This document shows positions 21,401 to 30,186 of a stretch of DNA of 64,000 nucleotides, piece by piece. The number at the start of each line of letters is the position of its first letter. The stretch's first letter is position 1. The notes below the pieces were generated by a model. The model was given only the letters and a program-made list of their open reading frames with translations, had not been told where the DNA came from and did no database searches. This DNA comes from Flectonema sp. DT1601 (Eukaryota > Euglenozoa > Diplonemea > Diplonemida > Diplonemidae): the NCBI GenBank assembly GCA_964019425.1, contig OZ025788.1, positions 930,001 through 994,000 on the forward strand, read 5' to 3'. Both the position numbers and the translations under genes were made by a program.

Positions 21401-21555
21401 GTTATTTTTAATTTCCGATGACGCTGGTGTTCCTCCTGTTGCTGAGTGTCGTTGTGTTTTTCGATGTGATTGGTACCTGTACCCGTTAGTACCACAAATT
21501 GGAGATTCTGAAAGTCGGGTTGGTGTTGTTCCTTTCTCCCTCGTAATCGAAACAT
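18408..21555 (-). CDS. Coiled-coil, calponin-homology and EF-hand-like protein, two exons
   Basis: Exons 21555-19850 and 19782-18408 join across a 67-nt intron (GTTTGT...AAACAG) to 1026 residues. The join is supported because the two halves together form one domain: ...YILDKEGIYR from exon 1 and NFTTDFQDSEVFTVLLYVLW from exon 2 make a calponin-homology domain (about 540-670). Before it are an unrecognised N-terminal region and a coiled coil (about 360-460). After it are helical segments and an EF-hand-like loop (GNDGGSITYEEFQRF, about 905-920). Such combinations occur in ciliary and cytoskeletal proteins, so a cytoskeletal role is likely. The ATG at 21555 is about 28 nt after ATTTCTTATAG. Confidence 0.82.
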
Positions 21556-22555
21556 ATGTTATAAAGGATACTATCCAAAGTATCTATAAGAAATGATTTA
21601 TACTAATTCCTAGTTACGTCATAATTAATTAACGGGGAACTGCATGCCACTAAAAGGAAAGGGAGCAGCTCACAGCAACCCTTCTAACTGTTTGTTCTCT
21701 TTTGGTTATTTTTTTTTTAATTTTTTTTTAAAAGATTTAAGTCGGGAACCCACAAAATAAATCCAAAAAAAAAAAAAAAAGAAACGGGACTGGACTCGAT
21801 AGCAAAAAAACAACTCATGAAATATTCTTACCATATCGCATGCGGGTTGTTTGCTTGTCGCAATAAGAAGGTAAGCTTCCTCACGAGATTAGAGCATAGA
21901 ATTTAGTTTTTTTTTTTTTTTTTAATTATTATGAGTGTTTTTCTTACATTTATATCTCCGCACCAGTGAGGGGGATTTGGCTAGATTATTATACTGGTCT
22001 GAGAGACTGGGTTCGGTGAAATTACTACATTCTCTGTTGGCAGGCACACGTTTGTCAGCTGGGATGAGCACCAGCAGGCTTGCACACAACCATTCTTTAG
22101 GTGAACAGACAGGAAAATCTATTCCAACTGGGAAGGAAGGCGTGGAAAGAAAATTTATATTTCCTCACCGACTGGGTATACTAATTTCTCGTTTCTTTGG
22201 CACAATGGCTATTCGGTGACTGACGACACTTCCGATAAAGGGAGTATCCACATCAAACAGCGGGGGCGGAATTACACACAACAACAAATAATAAAATAAT
22301 AAAATTAACCCTCCTTGTAACACTCGTGGGCTATCAGGTGAAGGTTTAGTAAAAACCAAATCACGCAAAGCTGAAATACTTCAAAACACTGCGGAGGAGG
22401 CACGCTTGAGTAGCATACCTGCAACTCAACGAGTGCCGTTATTGTAATAAATAATAATAAAGTCACCCCTCAGCTATTAGGAGACTAGTTTGTCAAGGGT
22501 CGCAGCTCCAACCCCAACCTTTCAGAGCTTCGTCACAAAGATTGCATTGTGTGAA
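21556..22555. other. Intergenic with possible retroposon tail
   Basis: 1 kb with no supported gene. From about 22215 to 21907 the minus strand has balanced composition, is open in two frames for short runs, and ends ...CATAATAATT followed by 17 A at 21923-21907. That is how a retroposed copy with a poly(A) tail would look. No target-site duplication could be found. The plus strand of the same stretch is open for 94 codons, which I take as a shadow. Confidence 0.4.
21907..22215 (-). mobile_element. Possible retroposon 3' end with A-tail
   Basis: Minus-strand segment of more even base composition than its AT-rich surroundings, ending in AATAATT and 17 A. Stretches such as VLIPADKRVPANREC are open but not attributable to a named family. 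The left end is undefined and no flanking duplication was found. Confidence 0.3.
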
Positions 22556-23725
22556 TTACCTTTTTCCTCTTCTCTTCTTTCTCTTGTTAGATGACTTGTT
22601 GGTATTTGGTGTCACTACTGACATGTTTCGACAGTAGTCAAGAAAGCTTCGATCAGGAAGTGGAACAGACTTAAGTGAGGCAAATGGAGCGACGACTGTC
22701 AATCGAGTATCAGTTGTATCGTCAGTTATTGACCAACTGTTTAAGTGATAAAATGTAACAATACCATGACACAGTAGACGATGGTAGCCATCATCAAATT
22801 GAAGCATGATAGGTTGTGGTTCGTGTAAAGCACTCAAATCATTATTAACTTGTTTAATGTATTCGACAAGTCTTTCTTGAACTGCTTTAATAAACTCATC
22901 TCTGTTATCTTTTACTCTAACTAGTTCAGATCTACTTGGTTTTGACATTCTATTCCATCTAGCCTGACATGTCTGACCATCAACTGAAGTCATTTGATCA
23001 GGTGAGGGATGTGTTGCTGGTGGGTCAACTCTCTTTAGTAGCCTCTGCTGTTGTGCTTCCGTAACTTCAACAAATGGAGTCCACTTCGGATTCACTGAAC
23101 CACTCTCATCATGAAATTCGAACTCAGTTGGTGTTCTGTGAGTAAATAAATCTTGGTAGTCTTGTTTTGATAACTTCCCTTTTGTAGCTCTCTGATCATT
23201 GCCACCACTTTCTTCAGCAATCTGATCATCAAGAAAGTATAAATTAGTCCACCTTCTATTCTTTGCCTTTCCTTTAGGTCCGCGAACTCCCGGAAATGCT
23301 TGTATTCCTTTTGCCTCAACCTTTGCCTGGTTTAGTGGTGTTTCTTTTGATGTGGCGAGGGTTGCTCGTCTTCGAGATGTCGTGTCGGAGTCAGAATTTG
23401 ACGAAATCTCCTCCTTCAAGACGATACCTCGCTTGTCACCGTCACTGTGGTAGCCAACACTTTTTGTGTGTATTGCGTTACCATGTTTATAATGAGCGAA
23501 TGGTACAAAAGTAACCATATCATTTCCTAACATCTGTTCTTGAACAGTCGGTAGTATTCTACCACTCCTGCAATCACTAATAGTAGTAACAGGTTGAGAT
23601 GGTGTCTCTGCTACTTCTTCTGTTGGTTGCTCGTCACCATGCGACTCAACAGGAGGCACCACTGTGCTGTTGTCGCCTTCGGGTGAATTATTTTCCACCA
23701 AAGTGAATGATTCGTCAGACGACAT
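22556..23725 (-). CDS. R3H domain protein (R3HDM4-like)
   Basis: 389 residues. The first 60 are acidic and Ser/Thr/Pro-rich. The middle (about 150-275, with RRWTNLYFLDDQIA, LFTHRTPTEFE and RWNRMSKPSRSELV) matches the R3H-associated N-terminal domain found in R3HDM4-type proteins. A single R3H domain follows (about 295-365; core YHRLLCHGIVTFYHL has the R-x3-H arrangement) and binds single-stranded nucleic acid. The C-terminus is strongly basic (KRKKRRGKR), a likely nuclear signal. The ATG at 23725 is 27 nt after TTATTACAG. The coding end abuts GTAATT, which could be a donor, but no further exon was convincing. Confidence 0.78.
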   Translation of the reverse strand: MSSDESFTLVENNSPEGDNSTVVPPVESHGDEQPTEEVAETPSQPVTTISDCRSGRILPTVQEQMLGNDMVTFVPFAHYKHGNAIHTKSVGYHSDGDKRGIVLKEEISSNSDSDTTSRRRATLATSKETPLNQAKVEAKGIQAFPGVRGPKGKAKNRRWTNLYFLDDQIAEESGGNDQRATKGKLSKQDYQDLFTHRTPTEFEFHDESGSVNPKWTPFVEVTEAQQQRLLKRVDPPATHPSPDQMTSVDGQTCQARWNRMSKPSRSELVRVKDNRDEFIKAVQERLVEYIKQVNNDLSALHEPQPIMLQFDDGYHRLLCHGIVTFYHLNSWSITDDTTDTRLTVVAPFASLKSVPLPDRSFLDYCRNMSVVTPNTNKSSNKRKKRRGKR

Positions 23726-24013
23726 GTTTGTCTTTTGTTAATGTACTTGTTGCTGTAATAATAGTTTATTATTATTTATATAAATTTCAAAATGAGACAC
23801 GACAACTACCGAAGGAACTGCTCATCTATGTAATAGTTTATCTTCACTGGTATAATAAAGAAGTAAAACATAAAAAGGAATGAATTCTGCGTGTGAATCA
23901 GAGCTAATACAAGGTTGGGTTCTTTTTGTTGTTTTCTTTATTACTATCGCTAATAAGCAATTAGTATACGAAGTTACATTGTTGGAGATCAATTCAAGGC
24001 AAAGATCTGAATG

Positions 24014-26364
24014 TTACCCTTTTATGGAAGACTCTAACATTTTAGCAACGCTCGATGGGTCCTCAGCAGTTTCTTTTGTCTTCTGCAACACTCTACTGTG
24101 AGTCGCTTGTTCTAATTCAGTTATACAGATGGGCATCGCTTCTCCATCTGCTGTTTTGTGTTCACTTTTCAACCTTGTTAACTCCTCATTTATGATACAT
24201 GTTACCAGCTTATTTGATGAATCTTGTAAGGTTGAGGATGTGTCACTTATATTGGCTTCAAGCAAGAGCTGAAGGTGCTCAGGCTGTAGTCGGCGAGGAC
24301 TGTTTGAATAATTCTCAACAAAACTTTCCTGAAGTATTGAAGAAAGGCGGCTGTGGTTGGAGTAAAACCTGTTTGTGTTTATTTGTTTCAATTCTCTTAT
24401 AATTCCACAAAAAACATATAAATAACGAACCTTTCACGATTAGTGCTGCCAGACAACCCAGAAGGGAGCTGCATTTCACAACCAACAACATCACTTATTG
24501 AGTCTACTCGAATTTGACGGCCTCGACCTGCCTGTTTGGGTCTCACCTTCTTAGACTCCTGAGGACGGACGTCTCTGGTGTCAGTGCGGTATAATTGACA
24601 TTTCGGTTTCCCTTCAGATCTACAATATATTCCTGCAATACGAAGTTGTAATTCCGATAGTTTTGGAGGAGTGTAAGCAGCTAATGACATTATTGGGAGA
24701 CCTGTTCTTCGAACATTCGGAGCTTTCTCTGTTTGACTTAACCAAACTTGATGAGTAGTAGTTCTTCCTTCTTCAATACACTGACGTCTGTATGCTCTTT
24801 GTTGTGCAGTGAGTCTCGTTGGATCTGGATTCGCTCGTGTGGCACTAGCGAGAGGAACCATACAAACAAAACCTTGCAATGCTGCTAGATTAGATTGGCT
24901 TAGATTACTACTTGTTTGTAGGCAGGTTGCAACACGTGAATCCCAAAGTATTAAATCACCTTTCTTGTAGCATAATTTTAATGGATTTTGAAGTAAATCA
25001 TATTGGTGCTGAGTGGGTATAAATTTTGACGATCGTTCCTTCAGATCTGCGAACTGAGGGAATGTTCTTCTGGAACCGTCGCCAACACACATTCCAGCAT
25101 CATGAGGGCCAGAATCCAACAAAGACATCGTTCCTTGAAAACATTGAAATTTAAGTTCTCTCGTATCCTGATCAATTCTCCAGACTCCTGACTTAATAGG
25201 CGTCGATTTGCGACAGGCAGCGAACCCCTCAAATGATGTAAATAATTCATCAGTTCGGTAAAGTCTTTTAAAGGCTGGGTAGCATTTCTCTCTTATGTCC
25301 CACATCCACTGTTCTTGACCAGCACCATGGCCATGCCAAAGACCAGTTGTATAATTACCACCCCAAGCATCATTAGTCCATGTCTCAGGGTTATTTCTAT
25401 CGATATGAGTTCCCATAGCTTCTCGATAATCCCAAAAGTTCGATAACATTTTATCGACTTCTGTTTCTGTTGCTATCGATCCAACGATAACCCAGCCGTG
25501 GACTTGTAAGAATTGCTTCCAACCTTTCTCATTCTCAATATCATACCTACCTGGGTATCCATCAACACACGGTGCTGTAACTTGTGCTCCTCGAATTCGG
25601 ATATTACAAACTGAAAGAACTGATATCGGTGAGTGCGCATCCTGCACATGTTGTGGTACAGAACTCGGACTTTCTTTAGGCGTCTGCATTGGGGATTCCT
25701 TTGGAGTGTCCTGCTGTTGTGGTTGTTGTTCTGACTCTGGCTGTGGCTGTTGCTCTTCCGGGATTTCAATTTTTGGGATTTTGATCGGAGGAATCTCACT
25801 TTCGATAACTGCTGCAGGACTTTCTTCTGGTGACGAGGGAGGTTCTAAGGGACCCTTTTTGGAAGGTTCGCTTTCAGCAGCTGTCTTTGGTTTCCGCGCC
25901 TCAGCAGTAGTCATTTCTTTACCTTCCTCTGTTTCTTCACTGTCTTCGTCACCAGCATCCTCTCGTTTGCGCTTTTGCTTTAGCAGTGCGGTAGTTACCA
26001 GTGGGTGAGGTCCTCTGGAACCAACAGGCATCTCTCTTTTAGTTGATGATGCGGTTTCTAAGGAAGCCTTCTTTACGCTTACTGTTTGCAATGAAGAGAG
26101 GGCTGCCCTACTCTTTTCAACTTTATTTTTTAACGTCATTACTACTCGTAATAGGTCCCCTGCCTTCAGTGGACAGTCCTCAGGATTCTTTTCATATTTC
26201 GTTAATGCTTGCATTACTGCTGTGTACTCTGGTCGTAGTTTTGTTTGGATTTCTTGCTGAGCAGTTCTAAAAGTTTCATTGAGCTCTGGGACTCTTCTCT
26301 TCAGTTGTTTAACTGCGAAAGACTCCATCTCAGCTGTACCCCTCATAGGGAGTATCGAGGCCAT
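24014..26364 (-). CDS. Phytanoyl-CoA-dioxygenase-like protein lacking iron ligands, two exons
   Basis: Exons 26364-24431 and 24368-24014 join across a 62-nt intron (GTTCGT...AAACAG) to 762 residues. Residues 1-235 are helical, then charged and Pro/Gln-rich. About 285-520 resembles phytanoyl-CoA dioxygenases (2-oxoglutarate/iron enzymes): VHGWVIVGSIATETEV, YTTGLWHGHGAGQEQWMWDI, FQGTMSLLDSGPHDAGM and KGDLILWDSRVATC. Where the family has W-H-x-D-Q the sequence is VWRIDQD, and where it has D-S-R-x-x-H it has DSRVATC. Both iron-binding histidines therefore seem to be lost and the protein is probably not an active oxygenase. The tail after the intron is helical and unrecognised. The ATG at 26364 is 18 nt after TATTTTCTTCAG. 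Confidence 0.75.
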
Positions 26365-27296
26365 ATTTTAGGGACTCGCAGCCTGAAGAAAATAGGATCA
26401 TAACAGGGAATACACGAGTTGAAAAAAAAAAAAAAGAATCGTTAAAAAAAAAAGAATCCCGATAATCAATACATTGAATGCGGTTGTTTTAATACGCAAA
26501 ATAAAAAAAATAAAATAAACAAATAAAAAGAAAAGGGTCTTTTTCCAAAACAAAAGAAACTTTTAAAAAGCAGTTGGCGTGAACAATTATTTGCTCGAGC
26601 AGTACAGTGACATACAATTCACAACACAGCAGCCATCAGGTTCGATACACACGGACTTACTACTTTTATCTTTGTTTTGTCTTGTTTTGGTTTTTTCCCC
26701 TTTTTTCTTTTCTTTTCTTTTTTTTTTTTAAATTGCAACAACCGCTTCTCAATTGTAACGATTAGGAAGGGAAAAAATTTAATAAAAAGAGAGGAAGAGA
26801 TACGAAACCTCAAGTTGGAAATAACAAGTAACAGAATCATCAGAAGAAATTCAGCGAATTAATTCAAACGATACGCTGCGCCACGATTATCGAGCGACAG
26901 CAGATAGAAGGAAAGCTCCTTTTGTAAACAAAAAAACCTATAAACTTGCTGGTCTACCCTCCTCCAAAGTAGAGAGAGACAAATGTGAAGTAACTAAAGC
27001 GAACTACTAACAGACAAGTAGCGTGAATTGGGTGGGGGGATGTATGTTCGATTTTGTAAAAATTACAACTGTGTTGTATCATAAAAACATAAAGATAATT
27101 TAACATTAGTTTTAAATACAGTGACTAAGGGTGATGCGCAACTTAGCATATTAAAGTAACTATAGGTTTCGAGCGTAATCCATATACCTCTTACCTCTAT
27201 TCTCTCTCGGGACAAGTAGCGTGAATTGGGTGGGGGGGGAAGGAAATAAGAATAGGTCTACTGGGTGCGAGATAGCACAAATTAAAATTATTCGCT
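26365..27296. other. Intergenic with direct repeat
   Basis: No gene supported. Two exact copies of a 27-bp sequence starting GACAAGTAGCGTGAATTGGG lie at 27013 and 27211. A/T homopolymers lie near 26410-26455 and 26695-26732. Confidence 0.6.
27013..27237. repeat. Pair of exact 27-bp direct repeats
   Basis: Copies at 27013-27039 and 27211-27237, both starting GACAAGTAGCGTGAATTGGG and ending in a G-run. They are 198 bp apart in the 3' flank of the GC-rich lectin/WSC gene. Confidence 0.85.
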
Positions 27297-29157
27297 CTAG
27301 TTAAACGAACTGAAGTCCGCACAACTAGTGCCCATCTGACAGAAGAATGTTTTATAAGTAACACAAGTCGTGTAGTCTAACATGGTGTATGCAGAAGTAG
27401 CAAAGTAGACAGGTGTCGATGCGTAGTAAGCATTGTAAGCACTGTACATGGCCGCGGTGATGGCTTGCGCGCAAGGGTCATCGAGTCCCAACAGCTCGCT
27501 GATAATTTCGAACTCATCCTGACACGCGTAGCACAGCTCCTTGGAAGCACCTCCTCCTGAAAGCCCTCCGCCGAGTGCCAGTGAGAACCTCGCCATCGCC
27601 AGGAGCAGAGCCTGCACGGCAGCCTTGGCGGCGTCTATTGCTTCATTCACAGCTTTCTTCACGTATGCGATAACATTTTCAACGTACTTCCTCATTCCGT
27701 TTAGGAAAGTCTGCAATCTATTCTTGAGTGACCCGCTCTGCAGACGGATCGCCTTCAGCGAAAAGCGAATCGCGTCCGACAATTTGATATCATTCCTTCC
27801 CTGCTTGAATAGGTTCCAAATGTCAACAATGACGTCCTTCACATCTAAAAATCCCTTGATGTTCGAAATGTACGAAGCGACTTCGAGACAAAGCGATTCT
27901 GCGTCCCCCTTCAGCAGCCTGCACCCGATCTTCACTTTCTTGCAAGTGTTTCCACACGTTGGGGCCGGCGAAGGGACAGGCGAGTTGATGATCCCTGCTG
28001 TACGGTAAACGGCGTTCCCCCACCCGCCACCGCAGTTCTGCGCCGCGTCACCGGCGCACGGAGTACTGCAGCGGCCGTCGGTTGCGACGTCCGTGCTTTC
28101 CGAAGCTGTTGCCGCACCAACATTGCTTGTACCACTGCACTCCAAAGTATACGTATCCCTGCGTGCGGCAGTGATCACTGCACGACTCCACCGTCACCGA
28201 GTCAGAATTCCAAACGTTGTTAGGCAGATCCCTGTCCCCGCTATCCTTGTAACATCCCATTCGGAGGACGGGTTCGTGGGTTTGTACCTGCGATCCGTCC
28301 AGTCCCGTCTCGAACACCACCTCGTCGAAGTTGTTCAGCAGCTCGAGTCTCGCCCCGTTTAGCCTCCCGTCGCAGCAGTTATTCTTATCCCTGTTGTAGA
28401 TAACAACCTTCTCGACTTCAATCTCTGATCCGAGGTCCACCATCCAGAAGTTTGATGACCTACCTGCGGAATGGTAATAGTAATCAGGATCTCCACGTAC
28501 TCCGAGGTGCCCATCCAGAGCGTACCCGCACTGTGAAACTCCCCTCTCGTTGGTCCAGCGGAACCCGTTTGATGAAGTGCACGGCATCTCCTCTGCGATG
28601 TTTACTCCGTACATATTGTACACAGCAACCTGAGACAGCTGAAGGTAATCTCCCGACTTCGTAATGCGCACCTTCCGGGCTCCGTGTGGCCGGAGGGTCT
28701 GCTCCTGATCTCCGTTCAGCGTGCTGCGGTATAGCACATTGCCTTCCCCGTTGCTCAGTTCAATCACTGCTCCGTTCAACCGACTCGAGCAGCAGTCTGC
28801 GCGGTTGTACACCACAATGTGGTCGATGTCAACGTCACCACCGAGATCCAACTTCCATTCAGAGTTGCTGCGAGAACTCGAGTGGTAGTACTTGTCGGGG
28901 TTTCCTCTCACTCCCATGTACCCGTCAACTGCCCACCCGCATTGAGACTCGCCGTGTGTCTGCCACATCCACCCTTTTGTCGCTGTGCACGATTTGCCCA
29001 GTCCGATGTTTTCACCTCTCTTGTTGTACACTCCAACTTGAGACAGCTGCAGGTAGTGTCCAGACTTTTGGATTAGAATTGTCTTCGCAAGAAGAGCGTC
29101 GCAAGTCGTCACCATCGCTGCCAACATCACCCCACCCAGAACTGAGAGTGATCTCAT
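27297..29157 (-). CDS. Secreted protein with two discoidin-like domains and a WSC domain, one frame break
   Basis: Signal peptide (about 1-21), then two tandem F5/8-type-C-like lectin repeats (about 25-160 and 163-300), each with SG.YLQLSQV.VYN, a D.GY/H.GVRG(N/D)P(D)..YHS block and a CC..RLNGA motif. A WSC domain starts at MGCYKDSGDRDLPNN and includes CWCGNSFGKHG. There the frame breaks: the rest of the WSC domain (VATDGRCSTPCAGDAAQNCGG) is read one base off, near 28085-28095. It is followed by about 200 residues of helical, cysteine-containing sequence ending at 27297. WSC and discoidin modules bind glycans. The gene is clearly GC-richer than its neighbours. One extra base explains the break: either a sequencing error or a damaged gene. 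ATG at 29157 is 22 nt after CATAAACAG. Confidence 0.75.
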
Positions 29158-29588
29158 TATTGTTGTCGTAATAGAAACTCTGTTTATGAATTAGAAAGAT
29201 ATCTTCATTACTTAAAAGTAGCTATTCAGGATTACCTCATAATGCCGTACCTTTCTAGTTAAATATTATTGTAACTGAAAGGGGGAAAGGAGATCACAAT
29301 AATTATTTAATAATTAGCAGGCTCTCGAAATGATCAATGACCGAAAAAAACACTACTTAAGACTGACACCAGAATGACACCACTAACACTGACTTTCTTA
29401 GAAGAACCAAAAAAGTGCTACAGAGAATAAGTTACAGATAGCAGAAGCTCCAGTCGCTTCTCGTTTGTTTGTTTTTCTTCTTTTTTTCTTTTGGTTATTT
29501 TTTCGTTATTAGTATCCCAAAAACGAACTTAAGAACAAAATGAACAATACAACGCGTCTAACTAACTGAGGTCGAATACAGAGGTAGC
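29158..29588. other. Intergenic
   Basis: Nothing seen beyond the acceptor of the lectin/WSC gene near 29180 and a T-rich stretch at 29465-29505. Confidence 0.55.
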
Positions 29589-30113
29589 CTAGACGTCATG
29601 ACCAGTTCTAGCTGAATACATCGCTGAAGGGATGTCACCGTACTCTTCCATGAGAGCAAAGTCGACGTCTGCCTGTGGGTTTTCTTCCTCAGTAGACTCT
29701 ACAGTGTGTTTGGTTTCTTCTTGTGGCTGAATTACCTCATCTTGAGAATGCTGTGTTGGTTCCTGTGAAACACCTTCGAACTGAGTCGCAGGATCATAAC
29801 CGAGCTCGCCTACAACATCTTCTTTATCTCTATCAACAAATGTTGTCATCACTTTATCAATTTGAGTTTTTATGGCTGCCTGAACAGCACTATTTGATGT
29901 ATCTGGTAAGCTTGCCCAATCGGAATCTCTAAAGACCGTACATTTCGTCTTCGCAAGCCTTCCTTTCTTAAACATGCCTACTATGCTTTCAACTAGCTGA
30001 CTGCGGAGCCTTTTAAACGTCGCTGCTGAATATATTTTTACTTCCTGTCCAGCGTGCTCAGCTAATTGAGGAACTGCGTGAGTTTTCAGTACAGCAGACA
30101 CGAATTCAAACAT
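29589..30113 (-). CDS. Hypothetical protein
   Basis: 174 residues, not recognised. The first 100 residues are mixed and basic (YSAATFKRLRSQLVESIVG, then KKGRLAKTK), with a helical tendency. The last 75 are acidic and rich in Glu, Gln, Thr and Pro (about 112-155), a typical disordered tail. No signal peptide or membrane helix. It lies only 73 bp from the end of the LSD1-like gene. A possible acceptor (CTAAAACAG) is about 55 nt upstream of the ATG. Confidence 0.7.
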   Translation of the reverse strand: MFEFVSAVLKTHAVPQLAEHAGQEVKIYSAATFKRLRSQLVESIVGMFKKGRLAKTKCTVFRDSDWASLPDTSNSAVQAAIKTQIDKVMTTFVDRDKEDVVGELGYDPATQFEGVSQEPTQHSQDEVIQPQEETKHTVESTEEENPQADVDFALMEEYGDIPSAMYSARTGHDV

Positions 30114-30186
30114 TTTTGATTGATATTTCTTTTTGTGTTCTTCTTCTTTGTTATTATTAATCTTACTACGCCTGTTTTAGTTATTA

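Noticed and set aside
19840-21555. Frame treated as a separate 571-residue gene, with 18408-19721 as a second gene starting at TTG
   Set aside because: The second frame has no ATG, and joining at GTTTGT/AAACAG keeps the frame and completes a calponin-homology domain, so they are one gene.
26619-26862. Overlapping open frames on both strands
   Set aside because: Driven by a T-rich tract; no acceptor and no plausible protein composition.
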